A stretch of DNA of 64,000 nt from Oceanibacterium hippocampi (GTDB taxonomy: Bacteria > Pseudomonadota > Alphaproteobacteria > Sneathiellales > Sneathiellaceae), in NCBI RefSeq assembly GCF_900172325.1, contig NZ_FWFR01000001.1, positions 1,876,335-1,940,334 of the forward strand, read 5' to 3'. The translations under genes were made by a program, and so were the position numbers. Shown piece by piece: positions 9,637 through 17,263 of the stretch (the first letter of the stretch is position 1; the number at the start of each line of letters is the position of its first letter). The notes beneath the pieces were generated by a model, which was not told where the DNA came from, did no database searches, and saw only the letters and a list, made by a program, of their open reading frames with translations.

Positions 9637-10161
9637 ATGACCGGACCCATCCTCGAAACCCCGCGCCTCGTTCTGCGTCGCTGGAGCGACCGGGATCGTG
9701 CCCCCTTCGCGGCGATCTGCGCTGACCCGTAGGTCATGCGCTTCATCGTCGACGGCTCGGTGCGGACGGCGGAACAGGCATTCCGCGCGATCGACCTGTT
9801 CGAGCGGGAATGGGAGACGAGCGGCTTCGGCCTCTTCGCGGTGGAACGGAAGGACATCGGCGGGCTGATCGGCTTCACCGGTTTCGCGCGCCCCGATTTC
9901 CTGCCGGAGGTTCTGCCGGCGGTCGAGATCGGCTGGCGGTTCGCTCGTGCGCAGTGGGGTTCAGGTTTCGCGACCGAGGCCGCGACGGCGGCGCTCGCCT
10001 TCGGCACGGAGACGCTGCGGCTCGACGGGATCGTCAGCATTTGCCAGGTCGGGAACGACGCCTCCGCGCGGATCATGCGCAAGCTCGGCCTGGTTTTCGA
10101 TCGACGGACGGTGGATCCGGGTTGCGGCCGTGCCGTCCTGGTCTGGCGTCTGCCGCGCTGA
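9637..10161 (+). pseudogene. GNAT N-acetyltransferase interrupted by an in-frame TAG
   Basis: From an ATG at 9637 the frame encodes a RimJ/RimL-type GNAT N-terminus (ETPRLVLRRWSDRDRAPFAAI, CADP), then hits TAG at 9730-9732, and continues in the same frame with VMRFIVDGSVRTAEQ and a complete GNAT core (VEIGWRFARAQWGSGFATEA, NDASARIMRKLGL). In the family the interrupted position is usually an acidic residue before VMRF, so a GAG to TAG change is the simplest explanation. Reinitiation at the ATG at 9736 would give 141 residues lacking the first strand and helix. A sequencing error or suppression cannot be excluded. Confidence 0.8.
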
Positions 10162-10275
10162 GGGTGCAGACAGCGCCCCGCTGCGATGCATTCCGATTGA
10201 ACGGCGGGGCGAGCGGCTTATGCTCGGCGGCGCCCGCCGCGCGGGCGGGGACCGGCTGCAATCGGATCAAGAAAC

Positions 10276-11613
10276 GTGCGTGAACCCATCGCGACGCCCG
10301 GACGGGCGTCCCGTCGCGACTACTGGAATGTCTGGCTGATCGCCTGGCCGGTAATCCTGTCGAATTCCACGGTGCCGCTCTTGGGCGCCGTCGATACCGC
10401 CGTCATGGGGCATCTGCCCGAGGCCCGCTACATGGGCGCGGTGACGCTCGGCGCGACGATCTTCTCGCTGATCTACTGGGGATTCGGTTTCCTCCGCATG
10501 GGGACGACCGGGATGATTGCCCAGGCCGACGGGGCCGGCGACGGCGACGAGATGCGGGCGGCGCTCGGCCGGGCGCTGCTGATCGCCTTCGCGGTCGGGC
10601 TGGCGATCCTCGCCCTGCAACTGCCGATACTCTGGCTGGCGCTCTGGATCTACCCGGCGAGCGCCGGCGTCGAGGAGCTGACCGCCGGCTATTTCCTGGT
10701 CCGGGTCTGGAGCGCGCCGGCGGTGCTCGCCAACTACTGCTTTCTCGGCGTCTTCATCGGGCTGAGCCGGACGCGCGCCGCGCTTGGCCTGCAGGTCTGG
10801 ACCAACGGCGTCAACATCGCCCTCGACCTGCTGTTCGTCGTCGGCTTCGGCTGGGACGTGAAGGGGGTCGCGCTGGCGACCGTGATCGCCGACTGGAGCG
10901 CCATGCTGATCGGCGGCTGGATGGTCCTCCGCATGGTCCGGGGCGAGACGACCGGTATCGACTGGCGGCGGATCTTCGAGCCGACGGCGCTCAGGCGGAC
11001 CTTCTCGGTCAATGGCGACATCTTCATCCGCACGCTCTGCCTGACCGCCGGCTTCGCCTATTTCAACGCCGAGAGCGCGCGGTTCGGCGACGTGGTGCTG
11101 GCCGCCAACGCGGTGCTGATGAACTTCCAGCATATCCTGGCCTACGGTCTCGACGGTTTCGCCTTCGCCGCCGAGGGCCTGATCGGGCGGGCGATCGGGC
11201 GCCGGGACCTTGCCGCCTACCGGGTCGCGGTCCGGGCGACGACGGTCTGCGCGGTCGCCGTCGCGGTGCTCTACGCGCTCTTCTACGGGCTGTTCGGGCC
11301 GTTGCTGATCGACCTGCTGACCGATATCGAGAGCGTGCGCGGCCTGGCGCGCGACTATCTGCCGTGGGTGATCGTCTCGCCGATCATCTCGATCTGGTCG
11401 TTCCAGCTCGACGGGATCTTCATCGGCGCGACCCAGACCCGCGATATGCGGAACGCCATGATCCTGTCACTGGCGGGGCTGGTCGTCGCGATCCTGCTCG
11501 CCGTGCCGCCGCTCGGCAACCACGGCCTCTGGCTCGCGCTCACCCTCTTCATGGTCGTCCGCGCCATCACCCTCTGGCGCGTCTACCCCCGTATCGGCGC
11601 TCGGATCGGATGA
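10276..11613 (+). CDS. MATE-family multidrug/Na+ exporter (DinF-like)
   Basis: 445 residues from a GTG start, about 12 membrane segments. The start WNVWLIAWPVILSNSTVPLLGAVDTAVMGHL matches the MatE signature of DinF-type transporters, and the second half repeats the pattern (VVLAANAVLMNFQHILAYGLDGFAFAAEGLIG). It is an inner-membrane cation-coupled exporter; the substrate is unknown. Its last 147 bases overlap the end of the convergent AbrB-type gene. Confidence 0.9.
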   Translation: MREPIATPGRASRRDYWNVWLIAWPVILSNSTVPLLGAVDTAVMGHLPEARYMGAVTLGATIFSLIYWGFGFLRMGTTGMIAQADGAGDGDEMRAALGRALLIAFAVGLAILALQLPILWLALWIYPASAGVEELTAGYFLVRVWSAPAVLANYCFLGVFIGLSRTRAALGLQVWTNGVNIALDLLFVVGFGWDVKGVALATVIADWSAMLIGGWMVLRMVRGETTGIDWRRIFEPTALRRTFSVNGDIFIRTLCLTAGFAYFNAESARFGDVVLAANAVLMNFQHILAYGLDGFAFAAEGLIGRAIGRRDLAAYRVAVRATTVCAVAVAVLYALFYGLFGPLLIDLLTDIESVRGLARDYLPWVIVSPIISIWSFQLDGIFIGATQTRDMRNAMILSLAGLVVAILLAVPPLGNHGLWLALTLFMVVRAITLWRVYPRIGARIG

Positions 11614-12678
11614 ATGGTGGAACAGCGGCATGTGTCGCCGGGTCGGCGCCAGCACGCGGAATACCAGCGGCGCGACGAGCACGATCAGCAGGATCCGGAA
11701 GACATGCATCATCGAGACGAAGGCGGTGCCGATGCCGAGCGCCAGCGCGATCAGCGCCATCTCGGCCAGCCCGCCCGGCGCGAAGGCCAGCACCAGCGGT
11801 TCCCAGTCGATCCCGAGCGGCCCTGAGAGCGCGAAGGAAAGCCCGACGGTGATACCCAGCATCAGGGCCGTCGAGCCGATCGTGACGACGAGCGTGTGAC
11901 GGATCGCGGCCAGCCGGACGCCGCGGAAGCGCGAGCCGATCGCCGAGCCGATGACGACCTGCGATATCGCGATGGCCAGCGACGGCGGGGTCGAGCCGGT
12001 CAGGCCCGAGAGATGAACGACCACCGAGCAGATCATCGGCCCGAGCAGGGCGGCGGCCGGCAGCCGCAGTTTCTCGCCGCCCCACCAGCCGACGATCCCG
12101 CAGCCGACCAGCACCAGCCCGTCGACAAGCCCGATATGGGCGAAATCCTGCCATAGCCGGGCAGTTGCCTCGGCCAGCGGTGGCGGCGCGGCGCCGGCCT
12201 CGAGGAAGCGGAAGAAGATCGGGATGCCGCTGACGATCAGCAGGATCCGCATGGAATGGACGAGGGCGATCCGCCGGCCGTCGCCGCCGAGCGCGTCGCC
12301 CAGCTCGACCATCGTCGTGAGCCCGCCCGGGGCCGCGGAGAAATAGGCGGTGACGACGTCGAATCCGCCGACCATGCGGAACCAGAGGAAGACCAGGGCC
12401 GTCGAGAGCGACAGGTAGAAGGCGAGCGCGGCGATCGCCGCCGGCCATTTCGCCGCCTGGGCGATGATGTCGGGCGAGAAGGCGGAGCCGAGCATCACGC
12501 CGAGCACCGCGACCATGAGGGTGCGTAGCGACGACGGCACGGCGATGGCGCGCCCGAAGAGCGCGGCCGCGGTGGTGACGATGAGCGCGCCGAGCATCCA
12601 GGGCAGCGGCAGGCGCAGGACAAAGAACAGGATCCCGCCGGCCAGTCCGAGGCCGAGCGCGGTAACGACAGGTCTCAT
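11467..12678 (-). CDS. AbrB-family integral membrane protein with antisense-encoded tail
   Basis: 403 residues from an ATG that overlaps the stop of the upstream hydrolase gene (ATGA). Two related halves of membrane helices (LPLPWMLGALIVT near 30 and LRLPAAALLGPMICS near 225) mark the duplicated Gneg_AbrB domain (PF05145), whose function is unclear. The domain ends near VFRVLAPTRR. Beyond that a roughly 60-residue acidic, soluble tail (SADTGVDAPEGDGADDHEEG) is encoded antisense to the end of the MATE gene, making the protein longer than the roughly 350 residues usual for the family. Confidence 0.85.
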   Translation of the reverse strand: MRPVVTALGLGLAGGILFFVLRLPLPWMLGALIVTTAAALFGRAIAVPSSLRTLMVAVLGVMLGSAFSPDIIAQAAKWPAAIAALAFYLSLSTALVFLWFRMVGGFDVVTAYFSAAPGGLTTMVELGDALGGDGRRIALVHSMRILLIVSGIPIFFRFLEAGAAPPPLAEATARLWQDFAHIGLVDGLVLVGCGIVGWWGGEKLRLPAAALLGPMICSVVVHLSGLTGSTPPSLAIAISQVVIGSAIGSRFRGVRLAAIRHTLVVTIGSTALMLGITVGLSFALSGPLGIDWEPLVLAFAPGGLAEMALIALALGIGTAFVSMMHVFRILLIVLVAPLVFRVLAPTRRHMPLFHHSSDPSADTGVDAPEGDGADDHEEGEREPEAVVAERRHGEQDRDDQPRQ

Positions 12679-13634
12679 GCGGCGCGCTTTCCGAAACGGA
12701 CGGCGGTCAGCCCGGGACGGATCCGCGGCGAGGGCATCACCAGGTAGCAATCGTCGTAGGGGGTGACGATCTCGCGCCGGCCATCACGGGCAATCGGGGT
12801 GCCGGCCCGCGCGATGCAGGTCATGTTGCGGTAGCTTTCCAGGAAGGCGAAATCCCCGCTTCCGGCGGCGATCGCCTCGGTCACGTTAACGAAGACCTGC
12901 GGCCGGACGGGCGGCGGCGGAGCCGCGGCCTCCTCCAGCATGTCGAGCGCCGCCAGCAGGCGCAGTGTTGCGGTCAGCGCCATCTCGCCGCTCGCCGGGT
13001 CGAGATGCTGACCGCATTCGACGAGCAGGGCCGCGGCCCTGGCGCGCGGCGCGTCGAAGGCGCCGAAGTCGCGCATCCGGGTGCCGTTCTCGTGACCCCT
13101 GTCGGCGATCACGAATTCCGGGTACCCGACGCTTTCGGCGAGCCGGCGGCCCTTCGGCGCGGTGCCGGCGAGCGCCAGCGCCGCGCCCGGCGACTGCATC
13201 GAATGCAGGTCGAGAAGAATGTCCGCCGCCTCGACGAAGGGACGGATCTCGCGGGCGCGCTTCAGTTCGGCGCTGCTGCCGGCGCCGGACAGGCGCGGCT
13301 CCTCCCAGAGCCGGTTCATGTCCTCGTCGAGGAAACGGGCGGCAAGCGGTCGCGACGGGTCGTAGGTCTGGTAGGCCCGGACATTGCAGAAGATCAGCGT
13401 CAGCACACCCAGGAGCGGGCGGACATGGCGGCGCAACAGGTAGTCGAGGGCGATCAGCCCGCAGGGCTCGTTGCCATGCGTGATGGCGCTCACCACGACC
13501 GAGGGACCGGGCCGGCCGCTGTCCAGCCGGTGCACGTATTCGACCCCGCAGTTACCGCGCCGATAGGGCGCGATGTCGACGAGGGGAAGCTGTTGCGATG
13601 CCGTCTCCGTGCTGTCGGCCACGATTGCTGTCAT
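12675..13634 (-). CDS. Succinylglutamate desuccinylase/aspartoacylase family amidohydrolase
   Basis: 319 residues. Zinc-carboxypeptidase-like motifs are visible: SAITHGNEPCG (His and Glu ligands, about 51-58), DLHSM (second His ligand, about 143), ARFLDEDMNRLW and a late glutamate in LLVECGQHLD that fits the catalytic base. AstE/aspartoacylase relatives remove an acyl group from an N-acylated amino acid. It is translationally coupled to the AbrB-family membrane protein that follows, so that protein may handle the same compound; this is inference. Confidence 0.85.
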   Translation of the reverse strand: MTAIVADSTETASQQLPLVDIAPYRRGNCGVEYVHRLDSGRPGPSVVVSAITHGNEPCGLIALDYLLRRHVRPLLGVLTLIFCNVRAYQTYDPSRPLAARFLDEDMNRLWEEPRLSGAGSSAELKRAREIRPFVEAADILLDLHSMQSPGAALALAGTAPKGRRLAESVGYPEFVIADRGHENGTRMRDFGAFDAPRARAAALLVECGQHLDPASGEMALTATLRLLAALDMLEEAAAPPPPVRPQVFVNVTEAIAAGSGDFAFLESYRNMTCIARAGTPIARDGRREIVTPYDDCYLVMPSPRIRPGLTAVRFGKRAA

Positions 13635-13722
13635 CCGGTACTGGTTGCGCGAGGAGGATTAGCATTTGGGCGTAGGCGGAACAATCGTCGCGGCGCGATT
13701 TCCGGCGCGGGTCGGCCGGCCA

Positions 13723-14433
13723 TTACGGGAAGGCGAGCGGGCGGGCATGGTGTGCGAGCGCCAGGGTTGCGGCCCGTCGCCGCTCCCGGTCGCCGATCAG
13801 GCCGAGCAGGAAGGCGTCCGCCGGACCGGGATCGCCGATCAGGGCCTGGGCGAGGGCGAGGACCTCGGGCTGCGACATGCGGGCGAGCCCCGGCGCCTCG
13901 CCGGGAAGCGCCGACAGGGCGATCGGCCTGCCGTCGTCGAGCAGGGCGCCATAGCGGCTCAGATAGGCATGGGCCTCGATCGTCCGGGGCGTCCCGCCGC
14001 GCGGATCGACGGGCAGCGGGCCGAGGGAGACGAAGTCGTAATTGACGCCGAGCGCCTCGCTGGCGTGCATGCGTTCGAGCTGGGCCGGGTCGAGCCAGGT
14101 GACATGGACCGGTGCGACCGCGCCCGGATGCGGGATCAGCGTCGCCGGGATCGCGCCATAGCCCGCGAAATGCGCCGAATAGACGGTCGCGACATCGCGG
14201 AGAGTTGCCGTGGTGACCGGGATGACGCCGGCGTCGCCGGCGAACTTGTCGGCCAGCCGGGCCGGCGCCGCGTTCGAGCCGGCGGCGATCACCGCCGTCC
14301 GCCCGTCGAACAGGCCGGCCTCCGCCGCCGGATCGAGCGACCGGACGCCGCCGCCGAGCTGGAACAGGAAGGCGCCGGCGGGGCGGTCGTAGGGATAGTC
14401 GCGGGCGCGCGCGAGCCTGGCCGGGTCGTCCAT
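13723..14433 (-). CDS. Conserved protein of unknown function, possibly GGCT-like
   Basis: 236 residues starting at the ATG at 14433, just 14 bases after the GlxA/AraC regulator's stop. I do not recognise an established family. Visible features: YPYDRPAGAFLFQLGGG near the N-terminus, AVIAAGSNAAPARLADKFAG, VYSAHFAGYGAIPATLIPHPG and a conserved-looking MHASEALGVNYDF. GSN near the start plus a later glutamate recalls gamma-glutamylcyclotransferase folds, but this is weak. No signal peptide or membrane segment. The spacing suggests co-transcription with the regulator. Confidence 0.6.
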   Translation of the reverse strand: MDDPARLARARDYPYDRPAGAFLFQLGGGVRSLDPAAEAGLFDGRTAVIAAGSNAAPARLADKFAGDAGVIPVTTATLRDVATVYSAHFAGYGAIPATLIPHPGAVAPVHVTWLDPAQLERMHASEALGVNYDFVSLGPLPVDPRGGTPRTIEAHAYLSRYGALLDDGRPIALSALPGEAPGLARMSQPEVLALAQALIGDPGPADAFLLGLIGDRERRRAATLALAHHARPLAFP

Positions 14434-14447
14434 GAGCACCGCCGCCG

Positions 14448-15446
14448 TCAGGCGCCGGTGCCGGCGGTCTTGATCCGGCTCTTGCGCTCGTCGCCCGGCG
14501 TGTGGCCGTAATATTCCCGGTAGCATTTGGAGAAATGCGAGGCCGAGACGAAGCCGCAGGCCAGGGCCACGCCGATCACCGGCATCGAGGTCTGCTGCAG
14601 CAGGTTGCGGGCCCGGGTCAGGCGCAGTTCCAGGTAATAGCGGGTCGGCGTGCGGTTGAGATAGCGCCGGAACAGCCGTTCGAGCTGGCGGGTCGAGATC
14701 CCGGCGTTGCGGGCGAGCGCCAGCCGGCTCAGCGGTTCCTCCAGGTTGGCCTCCATCTCGGCGATCACCAGCACCAGCTTCGGATGCGAGATCCCGAGCC
14801 GTGACCGCAAGGTCATGCGCTGGAAATCCGCACCCTCGCGGATCCGCTCGTGGATCGACTGCTCGGAGACGATGGTCGCGAGTTCGAGCCCGTGCTGCTT
14901 CTCGATCAGGTGCAGCATCAGGTCGAGCGCCGCCGCCCCGCCGGCGCAGGTGAAGCGGTTGCGGTCGATGTCGAACAGGGTCGGCACCACCTCGATGTCG
15001 GGGAAGTCCTCCTCGAAGCTCGGGATGTTCTCCCAGTGCACCGTGCAGCGATAGCCGTCCAGCAGCCCGGCCCGGGCGAGATAGTGCGCGCCGGTGCAGA
15101 GCGCCCCGAGATCGGCGCCCAGACGGTCCATGCGGCGCAGGAACGAGGTGACGAAGCGGTCGTCGAAGGCATGGGTCTCGAGGCCGCCGACGACGACGAG
15201 CGTGCGAATCGCCTCCGCCTCGGCGAGTGGCCGGACCGGGGTCAGCGCGATGCCGGCCGAGGACGAGACCGGCTCGCCGTCGACGGTGAACATCTCCCAG
15301 GTATAGAGCTCCTCCGCCGACTGCCGGTTGGCGAGGCGCAGCGGCTCGATCGCCGAGACCACCGGCGCGAGGGAGAAATTCGGCAGCAACAGGAAGCCGA
15401 CCCGCTGCGGGCGGCTGACTTGCGAGTTACCCAGCATTCGTCGCAC
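14448..15446 (-). CDS. GlxA/AraC-family regulator, probable glycine betaine/dimethylglycine-sarcosine regulator (GbdR-like)
   Basis: 332 residues. The N-terminal DJ-1/PfpI-like domain ([23 protein letters not shown], then [18 protein letters not shown]) is followed by a C-terminal AraC double helix-turn-helix ([41 protein letters not shown]). This is the layout of GbdR/CdhR-type activators of methylated-amine catabolism. It is divergent from soxBDAG, which strongly suggests that it controls sarcosine oxidase. A perfect dyad lies in the shared upstream region. Confidence 0.85.
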   Translation of the reverse strand: MRRMLGNSQVSRPQRVGFLLLPNFSLAPVVSAIEPLRLANRQSAEELYTWEMFTVDGEPVSSSAGIALTPVRPLAEAEAIRTLVVVGGLETHAFDDRFVTSFLRRMDRLGADLGALCTGAHYLARAGLLDGYRCTVHWENIPSFEEDFPDIEVVPTLFDIDRNRFTCAGGAAALDLMLHLIEKQHGLELATIVSEQSIHERIREGADFQRMTLRSRLGISHPKLVLVIAEMEANLEEPLSRLALARNAGISTRQLERLFRRYLNRTPTRYYLELRLTRARNLLQQTSMPVIGVALACGFVSASHFSKCYREYYGHTPGDERKSRIKTAGTGA

Positions 15447-15486
15447 CCATCACGCTTCACCCGAACCTACGCAGTCGGAGCAGGGG

Positions 15487-15504
15487 ATGTCGAATTCGCG
15501 ACAT
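15487..15504. promoter_or_regulatory. Candidate operator for the GlxA/AraC regulator
   Basis: ATGTCG-N6-CGACAT is a perfect inverted repeat with 6-base arms, 41 bases upstream of the regulator start and about 190 upstream of soxB, in the 247-base divergent region. Position and symmetry suit a regulator binding site; identity is not proven. Confidence 0.4.
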
Positions 15505-15603
15505 TCGATCTCATTAGCGCCTGTCATAACCACCGGCGTCAAGTGGGCAGCGATTCCCGGAGAATCGGCGGGCCGCGCGGTGCGGCGGGTGGTCGCGCCG
15601 GGC

Positions 15604-15633
15604 TTGTCGGCGATGTCGCTCGGGGCCTATGAT
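15604..15633 (+). promoter_or_regulatory. Candidate promoter for soxBDAG
   Basis: TTGTCG (15604-15609), 18 bases, TATGAT (15628-15633), reading toward soxB about 60 bases upstream of its start. It resembles a sigma-70 promoter and lies downstream of the dyad at 15487-15504, an order compatible with activation. Confidence 0.4.
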
Positions 15634-15693
15634 TGGCGGTCTCGAGAGGCGGACGGCAACCGTCCGGGAGCAGGTCAGGAGGAAGGCTTGAGC

Positions 15694-16950
15694 GTGAAGC
15701 GAGGGGCCTATTCGATCTGGAGCCTGATGCGCAATGCGCTCAGCTATCACGAGAACTGGCAGCGCGCCTGGCGCAGCCCCGACCCGAAACCCCGCTACGA
15801 CGTGATCATCGTCGGCGGTGGCGGCCACGGCCTCGCGACCGCCTATTATCTCGCGAAGGAACACGGCGTCCGCAATATCGCGGTGCTTGAGAAGGGCTGG
15901 CTCGGCGGCGGCAATACCGGCCGCAACACGACGATCATCCGCTCGAACTACCTGCAGGATGCCAGTGCCTCGCTCTACGAGCATTCGCTCAAGCTCTGGG
16001 AGGGACTGAGCCAGGAACTCAATTTCAACGTCATGTTCAGCCAGCGCGGGGTGATGAATCTCGCCCACAACGAGCACGACCTGCGCGAGCTGTCGCGGCG
16101 AACCCGCGCCAACTGGCTGAACGGCATCGATTCCGAGCTGCTCGACACCACCGGGGTGAAGCGCTTCTGCCCGATCATCAACGTCTCGCCGGAAAGCCGC
16201 TATCCGGTGCTGGGCGCGACCGTGCAGCGGCGCGGCGGCACCGCGCGCCATGACGCCGTCGCCTGGGGCTATGCCCGGGGCGCCGACGCGATGGGCGTCG
16301 ACATCATCCAGCAATGCGAAGTCACCGGCATGCGGATCGAGAAGGGCCGGATCACCGGCGTCGAGACGACCCGGGGCGCGATCGCCGCCGGCAAGGTCGC
16401 GGTCGTCGTCGCCGGCCATGCCTCGGTACTGGCGGCGATGGCCGGCCTGCGCCTGCCGATCGAGAGCCATCCGCTGCAGGCGCTCGTCTCCGAGCCGATC
16501 AAGCCGATCCTCGACACCGTGGTGATGTCGTCCTCGGTGCATGTCTACGTCAGTCAGTCCGACAAGGGCGAACTGGTCATGGGCGCCGGTATCGACGGCT
16601 ATACCTCCTACGCCCAGCGCGGCTCGCTGCCGATCATCGAGGAGATCATGGCCTCGACCATGGAACTGTTCCCGATGTTCTCACGCCTCAAGATGATGCG
16701 GAAGTGGGGCGGCATCGTCGATACCTCGCCCGACGCCAGCCCGATCATCTCCAAGATGCCGGTCGAGGGGCTCTACTTCAATTGCGGCTGGGGTACCGGC
16801 GGCTTCAAGGCGACGCCGGGCTCGGGCCATGTCTTCGCCCATACCATCGCCCGCGACCGGCCGCACCCGCTGAACCAGCGCCACACCTTCGAGCGCTTCC
16901 AGTCGGGCGAGCTGATCGAGGAACACGGCGCGGCCGCCGTCGCGCATTGA
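15694..16950 (+). CDS. soxB: Sarcosine oxidase subunit beta
   Basis: 418 residues from GTG 15694, with AGGAGG at 15677-15682 (11-base spacer). TTG 15688 (5-base spacer) is an alternative, adding two residues. The FAD site is [22 protein letters not shown] (DAO family), and [10 protein letters not shown] contains the histidine equivalent to the covalent FMN attachment site of heterotetrameric sarcosine oxidases. The length fits the family. With SoxA, SoxD and SoxG it demethylates sarcosine to glycine, giving 5,10-methylene-tetrahydrofolate and H2O2. It is the first gene of soxBDAG. Confidence 0.93.
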   Translation: MKRGAYSIWSLMRNALSYHENWQRAWRSPDPKPRYDVIIVGGGGHGLATAYYLAKEHGVRNIAVLEKGWLGGGNTGRNTTIIRSNYLQDASASLYEHSLKLWEGLSQELNFNVMFSQRGVMNLAHNEHDLRELSRRTRANWLNGIDSELLDTTGVKRFCPIINVSPESRYPVLGATVQRRGGTARHDAVAWGYARGADAMGVDIIQQCEVTGMRIEKGRITGVETTRGAIAAGKVAVVVAGHASVLAAMAGLRLPIESHPLQALVSEPIKPILDTVVMSSSVHVYVSQSDKGELVMGAGIDGYTSYAQRGSLPIIEEIMASTMELFPMFSRLKMMRKWGGIVDTSPDASPIISKMPVEGLYFNCGWGTGGFKATPGSGHVFAHTIARDRPHPLNQRHTFERFQSGELIEEHGAAAVAH

Positions 16951-16972
16951 CCGGGAAGGGACAGGAAACGCG

Positions 16973-17263
16973 ATGCTGCTGATCGAATGCCCCTGGTGCG
17001 GCCCCCGCGACGAGCAGGAGTTCGGCTATGGCGGCGAGGCGCATATCGCCCGCCCGGCGAAGAGCGCCGCGCTCGACGATGCCGCCTGGGCCGACTACCT
17101 GTTTCACCGGACCAATCCGAAGGGCCTGCACTTCGAGCGCTGGTGGCACGCCCGTGGCTGCCGGCGCTGGTTCAACGTTGCCCGCGACACGGTGAGCCAC
17201 GAGATCCTTGCGGTCTACCGGATCGGCGAGGCGCGCCCCGACATCGCGGACGGTGACCGATGA
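16973..17263 (+). CDS. soxD: Sarcosine oxidase subunit delta
   Basis: 96 residues, the usual size for this zinc-binding subunit. ECPWCGPRDEQEFGYGGEAH provides the CxxC pair and a histidine of the zinc site, and the family's HARGCRRWFNVARDT stretch is present near the C-terminus. It stabilises the alpha/beta interface. The ATG is 22 bases after soxB, with GGGAAGGGACAGG upstream; its stop overlaps the soxA start (ATGA). Confidence 0.93.
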   Translation: MLLIECPWCGPRDEQEFGYGGEAHIARPAKSAALDDAAWADYLFHRTNPKGLHFERWWHARGCRRWFNVARDTVSHEILAVYRIGEARPDIADGDR

